A stretch of DNA of 64,000 nt, taken from Ectobacillus polymachus. Its GTDB lineage: Bacteria; Bacillota; Bacilli; Bacillales; Bacillaceae_G. Below the pieces are notes generated by a model. That model was not told where the DNA came from and did not search any database. It saw only the letters and a list, made by a program, of their open reading frames with translations. Position numbers and translations under genes: made by a program. The stretch spans positions 682,001 to 746,000 of the forward strand of contig NZ_JBLREB010000001.1 in assembly GCF_048159605.1 (NCBI RefSeq), in the 5' to 3' direction. Below are positions 16,671 to 23,298 of this stretch, one piece after another (the stretch's first letter is position 1; every line of letters begins with the position of its first letter).

Positions 16671-17228
16671 TTGGATATGCAATTTGTTCATCGGATAAGT
16701 AAAGCAGTAGAGATAGCTGCTGCATCTCATCAATGGCAGCTACGTAAGGGTAGTGCTCTTCCTTATATTACTCATCCCTACTCTGTAGCAATGCTTTTAC
16801 TTCAAGCAGGATGCGCTGAAAATGTAGTAATTGCTGGCCTTCTTCATGATACAGTTGAAGATACAGACCTTACCTTGCAGGACATTGCTCGTGAATTTGG
16901 AATACAGGTCGCTCAGTTTGTAGAAGAATGCACAGAACCAGAAAAATCAAAATCATGGGAAGAAAGAAAACTACATAGCATTAAGAAAATACAGTACATT
17001 TCAAAGGAAAGCTGTATGATTATATGTTGTGACAAGCTTCATAATATTAAATCCACGTCTGAAGAAAGGCTAAAAGTAGGGGAGAAAGTATGGGAACGTT
17101 TTAATCGTGGTAAGGAAGAGCAAAAATGGTACTATCGCTCTATGGTTGCAGCTTTAGAAGTACGTATTTCAGACTTTCCCTTATTTCCATTGCTTCAGCA
17201 GGCAGTGAATGATGTATTTCAGAGTTAG
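16671..17228 (+). CDS. small HD-domain hydrolase of the RelA/SpoT hydrolase type
   Basis: A 185-residue protein that resembles the (p)ppGpp-hydrolase domain alone. It has 'ITHPYSVAMLLLQAG' (about residues 31-45), the HD pair and ED dyad in 'AGLLHDTVEDTDLTL' (about 53-67), and 'CCDKLHNIKS' (about 118-127). No synthetase, TGS or ACT domain is present. It could be a small alarmone hydrolase or another nucleotide phosphohydrolase. The start may be TTG 16671 or ATG 16677; neither has an ideal site. It is monocistronic. Confidence 0.75.
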   Translation: MDMQFVHRISKAVEIAAASHQWQLRKGSALPYITHPYSVAMLLLQAGCAENVVIAGLLHDTVEDTDLTLQDIAREFGIQVAQFVEECTEPEKSKSWEERKLHSIKKIQYISKESCMIICCDKLHNIKSTSEERLKVGEKVWERFNRGKEEQKWYYRSMVAALEVRISDFPLFPLLQQAVNDVFQS

Positions 17229-17258
17229 ATTGTAGATAGCAATATAATTGATGGAAAT

Positions 17259-17295
17259 GGAAATAGACGGGATAGTTAAAAACCCGTCTATTTCC
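17259..17295 (+). terminator. terminator of the HD hydrolase gene
   Basis: Perfect 13-base stem GGAAATAGACGGG/CCCGTCTATTTCC with an 11-base loop. Confidence 0.85.
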
Positions 17296-17362
17296 TATAC
17301 ACATTTTCTTATGGATTTCGAATGATATAATAAAAGCATAGACAATATGAGGAGAGGTATAT

Positions 17363-17815
17363 ATGTTTCAAACTTACTATAAAAGTGAAATTGGCTGGAT
17401 TGAAATAAAAGGTAGTGAAAGTGCTATTTCATCTATTTTATTTGTCGATACACCTGATAAGGAAGAGACAAATTCTATTTTAGAGGCTTGTAAACAGGAA
17501 CTAGATGAGTATTTTCGCGGGCTGCGAAGAGAATTTACGATTCCTCTTTCCTCGGCAGGTACCGAATTTCAAAGTACAGTATGGAATGCATTAACAACCA
17601 TTCCCTACGGAACGGTAGCTTCTTATTCTGATATTGCTACGAAAATTGGAAATCCGAAGGCAGTCCGCGCAATTGGGAATGCAAATAGTAAAAATCCAAT
17701 TTCCATTATCGTCCCTTGTCATCGGATTATCGGAAAAGACAAAACTCTAGTCGGGTATGCTGGTGGTGTATGGCGAAAGAAATGGCTGCTATCGCATGAA
17801 GGTATACAGATTTAA
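17363..17815 (+). CDS. ogt: methylated-DNA-protein cysteine methyltransferase
   Basis: A 150-residue suicide repair protein that transfers the methyl group from O6-methylguanine to its own Cys. The active site 'IVPCHRIIG' (Cys about 119) is followed by 'LVGYAGGVWRKKWLLSHEG'. The DNA-recognition helix 'PYGTVASYSDIATKIGNPKAVRAIG' is intact. The N-terminal ribonuclease-like domain is short, as in Ogt. It has its own promoter region, ribosome-binding site (GAGGAGAGG) and terminator. Confidence 0.92.
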   Translation: MFQTYYKSEIGWIEIKGSESAISSILFVDTPDKEETNSILEACKQELDEYFRGLRREFTIPLSSAGTEFQSTVWNALTTIPYGTVASYSDIATKIGNPKAVRAIGNANSKNPISIIVPCHRIIGKDKTLVGYAGGVWRKKWLLSHEGIQI

Positions 17816-17824
17816 TAAAAGGTA

Positions 17825-17857
17825 AAAACAACAGAGAAACTTTTCTCTGTTGTTTTA
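17825..17857 (+). terminator. terminator of ogt
   Basis: Stem AAAACAACAGAGAA and its complement, with a T-rich right arm, starts nine bases after the stop. Confidence 0.85.
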
Positions 17858-18014
17858 CTATGGTAATAAAATAAAAAAATATTAATTATTATCATAATTA
17901 ATATGTCAATATAAATTAGATGATAGGTGATTTGAGTATAGACTTTGGTGGAGATTATTCTTACAAATGGACTTATATTACGAAAAATTAATAAGTAATA
18001 GTTAGTTTTGATAA

Positions 18015-18043
18015 AAGTGTACATCGTAGATAGATGTACACTT
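18015..18043 (-). terminator. hairpin downstream of the SKHS-repeat gene
   Basis: Perfect 11-base stem AAGTGTACATC/GATGTACACTT. The T-run on the minus strand is poor. Confidence 0.5.
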
Positions 18044-18095
18044 CATGTAAATAGAGGAATGAAGGAATCATTTTGTTCAATAGTCTTATTTGTCT

Positions 18096-18929
18096 TTACC
18101 AAGTAAAACCGAAATTACGGAAATTACTTTGTTTCGGTTCTTCAGAAGTCTTTTTTTCTTCATCTATATGCTTAGGTTTCACACATGATTTATGCTTAGG
18201 TTTCTCACATGATTTATGCTTCGGCTTTGGAAATTCATTGATAATGCGAACGCGTACTTCTTTTTTGGAGACGTGCGAGCGTTTAGACCGAGAAGAGAAT
18301 GAAGTAAATTGAGAACGTTTAGAACTGCACGGAAATGATGTAAAATGCGAACGTTTAGAGAAGCAAGAGCAAGAAGTAAAGTGCGAGCGCTTAGAACGAT
18401 GAGAATGCTTAGAGTGACGAGAATGCTTGAACCGGTGAGAATGCTTAGACCGGCGAGAATGCTTAGACCGGCGAGAATGTTTAGACCGGCGAGAATGCTT
18501 AGACCAGCGAGAATGCTTAGATCGGCGAGAATGCTTAGACCGGTGAGAATGCTTAGACCGGCGAGAATGTTTAGACCGGCGAGAATGCTTAGAGCGACAA
18601 GAGTGCTTAGAGAAGCAAGAATGCTTAGAGAAGCAAGAACGCTTAGAGAGGAAAGAATGCTTAGAGAAGCAAGAACGCTTAGAGAGGAAAGAATGCTTAG
18701 AGAAGCAAGAATGTTTAGAGCGACAAGAGTGCTTAGAGAGGAAAGAATGCTTAGAGCGGTGAGAGTGCTTAGAACGACCAGATTGCTTGTGTTTTGATTT
18801 AGTCCATGAAATAGATTTTTTCTTTGAACGGTTAAAGGTAAATGGTTCTTGTTTTAGAAATTTTTCCATCCCTGCTAATTTCACTTTTTTTACCGCGTTT
18901 TTTATTTGGTGTTTATCATAGTTCCTCAT
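18096..18929 (-). CDS. CotG/ExsB-like spore protein with SKHS hexapeptide repeats
   Basis: A 277-residue, extremely basic protein. The N-terminal 45 residues include 'AGMEKFLKQEP', a motif shared with the neighbouring paralog ('TGMGDFLRQEP'). Residues about 48-215 are a tandem array with a 6-residue period, S-K-H/R-S-x-x, where x is mostly R, H, C or F; I count roughly 18 exact SKHS units by hand. The tail (about 225-277) is Lys/Pro-rich with 'KPKHKSC' repeats. The composition resembles CotG and ExsB, coat/exosporium proteins phosphorylated on Ser by CotH, whose gene is nearby. A GGAGGG site precedes ATG 18929 and a sigma-K-like promoter lies upstream. Confidence 0.75.
   Translation of the reverse strand: MRNYDKHQIKNAVKKVKLAGMEKFLKQEPFTFNRSKKKSISWTKSKHKQSGRSKHSHRSKHSFLSKHSCRSKHSCFSKHSFLSKRSCFSKHSFLSKRSCFSKHSCFSKHSCRSKHSRRSKHSRRSKHSHRSKHSRRSKHSRWSKHSRRSKHSRRSKHSRRSKHSHRFKHSRHSKHSHRSKRSHFTSCSCFSKRSHFTSFPCSSKRSQFTSFSSRSKRSHVSKKEVRVRIINEFPKPKHKSCEKPKHKSCVKPKHIDEEKKTSEEPKQSNFRNFGFTW
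18262..18780. repeat. tandem 18-bp coding repeats
   Basis: Degenerate 18-bp units, for example AGAATGCTTAGACCGGCG, encode the hexapeptide array of the CotG-like gene. Unit number is likely to vary between strains. Confidence 0.9.
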
Positions 18930-18970
18930 GTAGAACCCTCCGATTTATGATATTTATCTTTTCTTCCCTA

Positions 18971-18999
18971 TACAATATGTGATAGAAAAACAGGTTGTT
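18971..18999 (-). promoter_or_regulatory. sigma-K-like promoter of the SKHS-repeat gene
   Basis: On the minus strand AACA, 16 bases, then CATATTGTA. This fits the mother-cell sigma-K pattern (-35 ACA-like, -10 CATANNNTA). Confidence 0.6.
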
Positions 19000-19028
19000 G
19001 CTATTTTGCAAAAAATAGTTTCTAACCT

Positions 19029-19052
19029 AAAAAAGATCGCATGAGAGCGATC
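19029..19052 (-). terminator. terminator of the ExsB/CotG-like gene
   Basis: Stem GATCGC/GCGATC followed on the minus strand by a run of six T. Confidence 0.75.
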
Positions 19053-19080
19053 CATCTCTTTCAATTTTAATTAGTACTAT

Positions 19081-19464
19081 CTAAAAGCTTTTCTTAGTTT
19101 TTTTTCTAAAGGATCTATGTTTTGATTTCTTTGTGCAATGAGACTTTTTAGAAGAGTGTTTCTTATGACAAGAACGTTTCTTATGACAAGAACGTTTCTT
19201 ATGACAAGAACGTTTCTTATGACAAGAACGTTGTGGAAAAAAGGAACGTTTTGTGCAAAAAGATTTTTTTGTCCAGACAAATCTTTTTGTAAAACGAGTA
19301 CATTTTGTTATTAAAATACACTTTTTCACGTGTGTGCATCTCGTTTTTGGACATGAAGAGCATTTCTTTTTAGAATGAAATTCCATTCCTGGCTCTTGAC
19401 GTAAAAAATCCCCCATACCTGTAGCAATTACCTCATCTACTGCTTTACGAATATTACGCTTCAC
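19081..19464 (-). CDS. ExsB/CotG-like basic spore protein
   Basis: A 127-residue Lys/Ser/Cys/His-rich protein that starts at GTG 19464 with AAGGAGGG upstream. The N-terminus 'MKRNIRKAVDEVIATGMGDF' resembles what I recall of B. anthracis ExsB, an exosporium-attachment protein heavily phosphorylated by CotH. Residues about 75-98 contain four copies of the hexapeptide RSCHKK encoded by 18-bp direct repeats at about 19166-19245. It is a short paralog of the SKHS-repeat protein next to it and is divergent from cotH. Confidence 0.75.
   Translation of the reverse strand: MKRNIRKAVDEVIATGMGDFLRQEPGMEFHSKKKCSSCPKTRCTHVKKCILITKCTRFTKRFVWTKKSFCTKRSFFPQRSCHKKRSCHKKRSCHKKRSCHKKHSSKKSHCTKKSKHRSFRKKTKKSF
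19166..19245. repeat. four 18-bp direct repeats in the ExsB/CotG-like gene
   Basis: CTTATGACAAGAACGTTT recurs almost without change, so the array is probably recent and unstable. Confidence 0.9.
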
Positions 19465-19517
19465 TTAAAATTCCCTCCTTATCAATATTGACAAGAATAT
19501 TGCTTGTCTTTTCTCTT

Positions 19518-19546
19518 TACAATATGAAAGCGCCTTAAATAATGAC
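19518..19546 (-). promoter_or_regulatory. sigma-K-like promoter of the ExsB/CotG-like gene
   Basis: On the minus strand GTCA, 16 bases, then CATATTGTA. The -10 is identical to that of the SKHS-repeat gene. Confidence 0.6.
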
Positions 19547-19591
19547 ATAAGACAAGCGTTTATTTCTCCTAAAATACACAATTACCTAGCG

Positions 19592-19620
19592 GTCAAGTTA
19601 AGGTGTAAATGCATAGAGTA
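19592..19620 (+). promoter_or_regulatory. sigma-K-like promoter of cotH
   Basis: GTCA, 16 bases, then CATAGAGTA, about 30 bases before the cotH start. It has the same GTCA spacing as the divergent gene. Confidence 0.55.
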
Positions 19621-19652
19621 ATGTAGATGTTACAGTGAAGGGAAGAGGCTCT

Positions 19653-20723
19653 ATGTTGCCTTCGTATGAGTTATATATTCATCCAAAGTATATTACTGAA
19701 ATGCGTCATGATATTTGGAATGAGGATGCATTTCCTGCCAAATTCACATATGCACGCCAAAAATATGATATTGATATCGTATATCGGGGCTCACATATTC
19801 GGAAATTTGAGAAAAAATCCTATCAAATTATGTTTTATAAGCGAATGTTTCAAGGAACAAAAGAGATTCATATAAATTCAGAATATATTGATCCTTCGTT
19901 GATGAGAAATAAACTCTCGCTTGATTTCTTCGCTGATCTTGGTGTACTATCCCCAAGATCAAGGCATGTATGTATTTCGATAAATGGAAAATTTCAAGGG
20001 ATTTATTTACAACTTGAATCTGTAGATGAAAGGTTTTTAGCTGCACGAAAACTCCCTACAGGTTCAATTTATTACGCAGTAGATGATGATGCGAATTTTT
20101 CTCTTATCAGTGAACTAGACAACGATATTAAAACGTCATTATCTTCTGGGTATGAATTGAAATGCGGTGATGAAAAGAGTGAAGAATATGTAAGCGAACT
20201 TGTATATCAGATTAATACGATTTCACGTGCGGACTATGAAAAGGAAATTGTAAAGTGGATTGATGTTGATAAATATTTGCGTTGGTTAGCAGGGATTGTA
20301 TGTACATCCAATTTCGATGGCTTTGTGCATAATTATGCCTTGTATCGAAATAGTGAAACAGGTCTCTTTGAGATTATTCCTTGGGATTATGATGCGACGT
20401 GGGGAAGAGATATAAATGGAAAAATATTGGAGTATGATGCCATTCGAATTGAAGGATACAATACATTAAGTGCAAGATTATTAGATATTTCTGCATTTCG
20501 CAGGCAATATCGTAATTTGTTAAAGCAGATACTCGAAGAGAAATTTACGGTATCCTACATGAAACCCAAAGTTGAGGAAATGCATACCTTGATTCGTCCC
20601 TATGTGCAGAAAGACCCATATATAAAGGATAAATATCATGCATTTGATAAGGAACCAAACGTCATATATTCTTACATTGAAGAGCGAAACGAATTTTTAC
20701 GAGAACATTTGAAAATGCTGTAG
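19653..20723 (+). CDS. cotH: CotH-family spore coat protein kinase
   Basis: A 356-residue atypical protein kinase that phosphorylates spore coat proteins. Family blocks visible are 'KFEKKSYQIMFYK', 'LMRNKLSLDFFADLGVLSPR', 'NGKFQGIYLQLESVDERF', 'SNFDGFVHNYALYR' (about 219-232) and 'IIPWDYDATWGRDI' (about 241-254), where the Asp residues should bind Mg-ATP. I choose ATG 19653, preceded by AGAGG, over the upstream in-frame GTG 19635. Divergent placement next to CotG/ExsB-like genes matches cotG-cotH in B. subtilis, where CotG is a CotH substrate. Confidence 0.9.
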   Translation: MLPSYELYIHPKYITEMRHDIWNEDAFPAKFTYARQKYDIDIVYRGSHIRKFEKKSYQIMFYKRMFQGTKEIHINSEYIDPSLMRNKLSLDFFADLGVLSPRSRHVCISINGKFQGIYLQLESVDERFLAARKLPTGSIYYAVDDDANFSLISELDNDIKTSLSSGYELKCGDEKSEEYVSELVYQINTISRADYEKEIVKWIDVDKYLRWLAGIVCTSNFDGFVHNYALYRNSETGLFEIIPWDYDATWGRDINGKILEYDAIRIEGYNTLSARLLDISAFRRQYRNLLKQILEEKFTVSYMKPKVEEMHTLIRPYVQKDPYIKDKYHAFDKEPNVIYSYIEERNEFLREHLKML

Positions 20724-20747
20724 ATTGAATGTGAATTTACACTGTTA

Positions 20748-20793
20748 CAAGAAATCCTCATGAACCAAAGAATCATATCATGAGGGTTTCTTG
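20748..20793 (+). terminator. terminator of cotH
   Basis: Stem CAAGAAATCCTCATGA with its near-perfect complement, 25 bases after the stop. Confidence 0.8.
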
Positions 20794-20908
20794 TATTCTG
20801 CCAAATCATATATCTATAGATAATTCCTTCTAAGCTACCCTTGGCAAGAACTGTTTTTCATGGAATAATGGTACTTGTGAAAAGTAATAAGAAAATGAGG
20901 GGAATAAA

Positions 20909-21508
20909 ATGCTTTCAGGCTTTGTAAATCATATGTTAGATTTCTTTATTAGTATGGGCTATTTTGGAATTGCACTTGCTTTAATGATTGAAATTATTCC
21001 GAGTGAAATTGTTCTAGCCTATGCAGGTTTTCTAGTTTTAAATGGTCAAGTCAACTTCGTTGAAGCTGTTATTGCTGGAGTAATCGGAGGAACCATTGCA
21101 CAACTCTTTTTATATTGGATTGGTTATTATGGTGGTCGTCCATTTGTTGAGAAGTATGGAAAGTACATTTTTATTTCAAAGCATCATTTGGAAGTTGCCG
21201 AAAATTGGTTTAATAAATATGGCGTTGGTGTAATTTTCTCAGCACGTTTCATACCAGTCGTACGACATGCTATTTCTATTCCTGCAGGGTTAGCAAAAAT
21301 GTCTTTTTGGAAATTTACAACGTATACAGTGCTAGCGATTATTCCATGGTCTATTTTATTCATTTCTTTAGGTGAAAAGCTTGGTGCAAACTGGCGTGAT
21401 ATTAAAGAGTATGCAAAACCTTTCACTCCTTATATTGTAGCAGGAGCAATTCTATTTATTGTGTTGTATTTCGGACTTAAGATGTTTAAAAAGAAAAAGA
21501 ATGCATAA
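20909..21508 (+). CDS. DedA-family membrane protein
   Basis: A 199-residue member of the DedA/SNARE-associated family, recently linked to lipid carrier flipping. It has the hallmark 'EIIPSEIVLAYAGFLV' (about 27-42) and the C-terminal 'FSARFIPVVRHAISIPAGLAKM' (about 109-130), with the conserved FxxRxxP core. About five hydrophobic segments are present, and it ends in a Lys-rich tail. GAGGGG lies upstream of ATG 20909. It is monocistronic with a terminator. Confidence 0.9.
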   Translation: MLSGFVNHMLDFFISMGYFGIALALMIEIIPSEIVLAYAGFLVLNGQVNFVEAVIAGVIGGTIAQLFLYWIGYYGGRPFVEKYGKYIFISKHHLEVAENWFNKYGVGVIFSARFIPVVRHAISIPAGLAKMSFWKFTTYTVLAIIPWSILFISLGEKLGANWRDIKEYAKPFTPYIVAGAILFIVLYFGLKMFKKKKNA

Positions 21509-21523
21509 ATAAGCTTAGAAGCG

Positions 21524-21573
21524 GACCGAACCGTTGTCTGTGTAATCGATCAGACAGTTTCGGTCTATTTTTT
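21524..21573 (+). terminator. terminator of the dedA-family gene
   Basis: Stem GACCGAA..TGTCTG with the complementary CAGACA..TTCGGTC arm, followed by a T-run. Confidence 0.75.
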
Positions 21574-21590
21574 ATTATATGGAAACAGTC

Positions 21591-21671
21591 TTAAAAGGGT
21601 AATGTATGTTCTTTCACAGCTATTTTTTTTGTTGTTACCGTATGTGTTGTTGTATCACAATACAAATTCAT
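21591..21671 (-). CDS. possible 26-residue peptide
   Basis: A short frame with an AGGGAGA ribosome-binding site seven bases before ATG 21671. The product is polar and Thr-rich ('DTTTHTVTTKK') and ends in 'EHTLPF'. It is too short to judge by composition; the good start region is the only evidence. No family is recognised. It is divergent from azlC. Confidence 0.35.
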   Translation of the reverse strand: MNLYCDTTTHTVTTKKIAVKEHTLPF

Positions 21672-21786
21672 AACGATCTCTCCCTTTTTTGTATTATAAA
21701 AAGTTTGAATATTCCGGTTATTTTTTCGGAAAAATGGATAATGTCCTTTACATAACAAGAGAAGTTGTACATATGGAGGGGTATAT

Positions 21787-22512
21787 GTGCTTGCGAGTAA
21801 ACAGGTTGAAGAATTCAATTCAAGAAAAGAGGAATTTATCAAAGGAGTGAAGGCATGCTTACCAACCGTGTTTGGTTATGTAAGTATTGGATTTGCTGCT
21901 GGAGTAATTGAAAAAGCGTCTGGATTTACGATCTTAGAAATTGCCTTGCTATCATTGATTTTATATGCGGGTTCTGGACAATTTATAATTGCTGGTATGT
22001 ACGTAGCTGGGGCACCGGCTTTAGCTATTATCATCACTATTTTTTTTGTTAATATTCGTCACTTAGTGATGAGTGCAGCATTATCTCCGTACTTTAAAAG
22101 ATTCACCTTTTGGGAAAATACTTCGACTGGTATTTTGTTGACTGATGAAACGTTTAGTGTAGCTGCAAATGAGATGAATAAGAGTAAAGAAGGAAGCTAT
22201 TACTGGATGCTTGGTTTAAATGTAACTGCTTATATTCATTGGGCCATCGCAAATATTATTGGAGCTTCTCTTGGACAATATGTTTCCAATCCTAAGTCAT
22301 TAGGACTTGATTTTGCATTAGTAGCGATGTTCATTGGATTATATGTGCTGCAATTTATTTCAAGAAGAAATGTACGAAAAGATGGGATTGTTACAGTAGC
22401 AGCGATTGTTATGGTTGTCTTACTGGGTCAATTTATGTCAGGAAATATTGCTGTGTTATTTGCTATTGTTGGATCAGCAACAGTGGGGGTGTATGTTGAC
22501 AAATGGAAGTAA
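21787..22512 (+). CDS. azlC: branched-chain amino acid exporter, large subunit
   Basis: A 241-residue AzlC-family permease. It starts at GTG 21787, five bases after GGAGGGG. It contains 'CLPTVFGYVSIGFAAGV' (about 22-38), 'YAGSGQFIIAGM' (about 60-71), 'FFVNIRHLVMSAALSPYF' (about 85-102) and 'TDETFSVA' (about 120-127), all characteristic of AzlC. It overlaps azlD by 10 bases; the two form a two-component exporter. No azlB-type regulator is adjacent. Confidence 0.9.
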   Translation: MLASKQVEEFNSRKEEFIKGVKACLPTVFGYVSIGFAAGVIEKASGFTILEIALLSLILYAGSGQFIIAGMYVAGAPALAIIITIFFVNIRHLVMSAALSPYFKRFTFWENTSTGILLTDETFSVAANEMNKSKEGSYYWMLGLNVTAYIHWAIANIIGASLGQYVSNPKSLGLDFALVAMFIGLYVLQFISRRNVRKDGIVTVAAIVMVVLLGQFMSGNIAVLFAIVGSATVGVYVDKWK

Positions 22513-22820
22513 GATGGAGCGTATTTATTATTATCATTGGATCGGCAATTGTTACAGTTATTCCGCGTGTGTTGCCGCTATTATTTTTAAGTAAGATTAC
22601 GTTGCCTAAAAGCGTACAAACATGGCTACATTATATACCAACTGCTGTATTAGCTGCTTTACTTGCACAGCAGCTTTTCCTTCAAAAGCAGATTAGCTAC
22701 AGTGATTGGATTGCAGCTTCTGTTGCATTTGGAGTAGCAATTGTAACGAGAAGTTTATTAATTACCGTTGTGGTAGGTATGGTTGTTGTAATGATTTGTC
22801 GTACAATTATCCCGTTTTAA
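22503..22820 (+). CDS. azlD: branched-chain amino acid exporter, small subunit
   Basis: A 105-residue AzlD-family protein with three or four hydrophobic helices and the motif 'RVLPLLFLSKITLPKSVQTW' (about 22-41). It starts inside the end of azlC. Its last residues and stop codon (P-F-stop, CCGTTTTAA) lie within the left end of a bcr1 repeat, so insertion of that element may have replaced the original C-terminus. The core of the protein is unaffected. Confidence 0.88.
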   Translation: MEVRWSVFIIIIGSAIVTVIPRVLPLLFLSKITLPKSVQTWLHYIPTAVLAALLAQQLFLQKQISYSDWIAASVAFGVAIVTRSLLITVVVGMVVVMICRTIIPF

Positions 22821-22963
22821 CGGGCAGTAAGACCCCCACTTCAAGGCTTAGTAATCGAAGAAGACTAAGTGGGGGATAACTGCCCGTAAAAGTCCGAATT
22901 GGCCTTTGCTAACCCTAGGTGGGGGATGAGAGAAAACCCCCACCTAGGGAAGTTTCACTTTAT
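22811..22963 (+). repeat. bcr1-type repeat element, full length
   Basis: About 153 bases from CCCGTTTTAACGGGCAGTAA to GAAGTTTCACTTTAT. It contains three nested hairpins: CCCGTTTTAACGGG, a central CCCCCACTT/AAGTGGGGG stem, and CCTAGGTGGGGG/CCCCCACCTAGG. Length, hairpins and the TTTAT end agree with my recollection of bcr1, a mobile-like element specific to the B. cereus group. A second copy lies at 24153. Confidence 0.8.
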
Positions 22964-22981
22964 CATGTAAGTAGGTAAAGG

Positions 22982-23013
22982 AAAAAAGACACTTCAAAGA
23001 AGCGTCTTTTTTG
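22982..23013 (-). terminator. terminator of the YjcZ-type gene
   Basis: Stem AAAAAAGAC.CTTC/GAAG.GTCTTTTTT with a T-run on both strands. Confidence 0.8.
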
Positions 23014-23033
23014 TATAGTGTTTGTTTCTTGCA

Positions 23034-23123
23034 TTAGCAGAAGCAGGCTGCTCCAACGATAATTAAGAGGATAAAGAGAACAACAATTAACGCAAATCCA
23101 CCTTGAAATCCAAATCCACCCAT
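23034..23123 (-). CDS. YjcZ-family sporulation peptide
   Basis: A 29-residue peptide that begins MGGFGFQGGFALIVVLFILL and ends in 'IIVGAACFC'. The Gly-rich start followed by 'FALIVVLFILLIIVG' is the YjcZ/YczN family of tiny sporulation membrane peptides. AAAGGAGGAAA lies at a good distance upstream. A sigma-K-like promoter is found at 23154-23181, and it ends at its own terminator. Confidence 0.85.
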   Translation of the reverse strand: MGGFGFQGGFALIVVLFILLIIVGAACFC

Positions 23124-23153
23124 ACTATTTCCTCCTTTAAATCATTTACACTA

Positions 23154-23181
23154 TACAATATGTAATGAAGTGAATTTTGAC
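23154..23181 (-). promoter_or_regulatory. sigma-K-like promoter of the YjcZ-type gene
   Basis: On the minus strand GTCA, 15 bases, then CATATTGTA, identical in the -10 to the two CotG-like genes. Confidence 0.55.
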
Positions 23182-23199
23182 AGTAAAAGGAGGATGGGT

Positions 23200-23259
23200 A
23201 TGAGCGGATTTTTTGTTGTTCATCCTAAAAAGAGGGCGTCTTCACGCTATCCTACATGA
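23200..23259 (+). pseudogene. short reading frame, possible remnant of a YjcZ-like peptide gene
   Basis: AAGGAGG at a good distance before ATG 23200 opens a 19-codon frame (MSGFFVVHPKKRASSRYPT). MSGF is a common YjcZ-family beginning, but the hydrophobic segment is missing. It may be a decayed duplicate of the neighbour, or chance. Confidence 0.2.
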
Positions 23260-23281
23260 ATTGTCGCGATTATTACTTGAT

Positions 23282-23298
23282 GGGAAGTTTCACTTTAT
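23282..23298 (+). repeat. right-end fragment of a bcr1-like element
   Basis: GGGAAGTTTCACTTTAT equals the last bases of the two full bcr1 copies. No left part is present. It overlaps the stop codon of the SDR gene. Confidence 0.5.

Noticed and set aside
18262..18780. Regular repeats that could suggest a CRISPR array
   Set aside because: There are no unique spacers; the units are adjacent, coding and 18 bp long. No cas genes are present.
18345..18797. 150-codon plus-strand frame rich in Arg, Met and Leu
   Set aside because: It is the antisense of the 18-bp repeat array; the period keeps it open. It has no ribosome-binding site and the sense frame has family-like ends.
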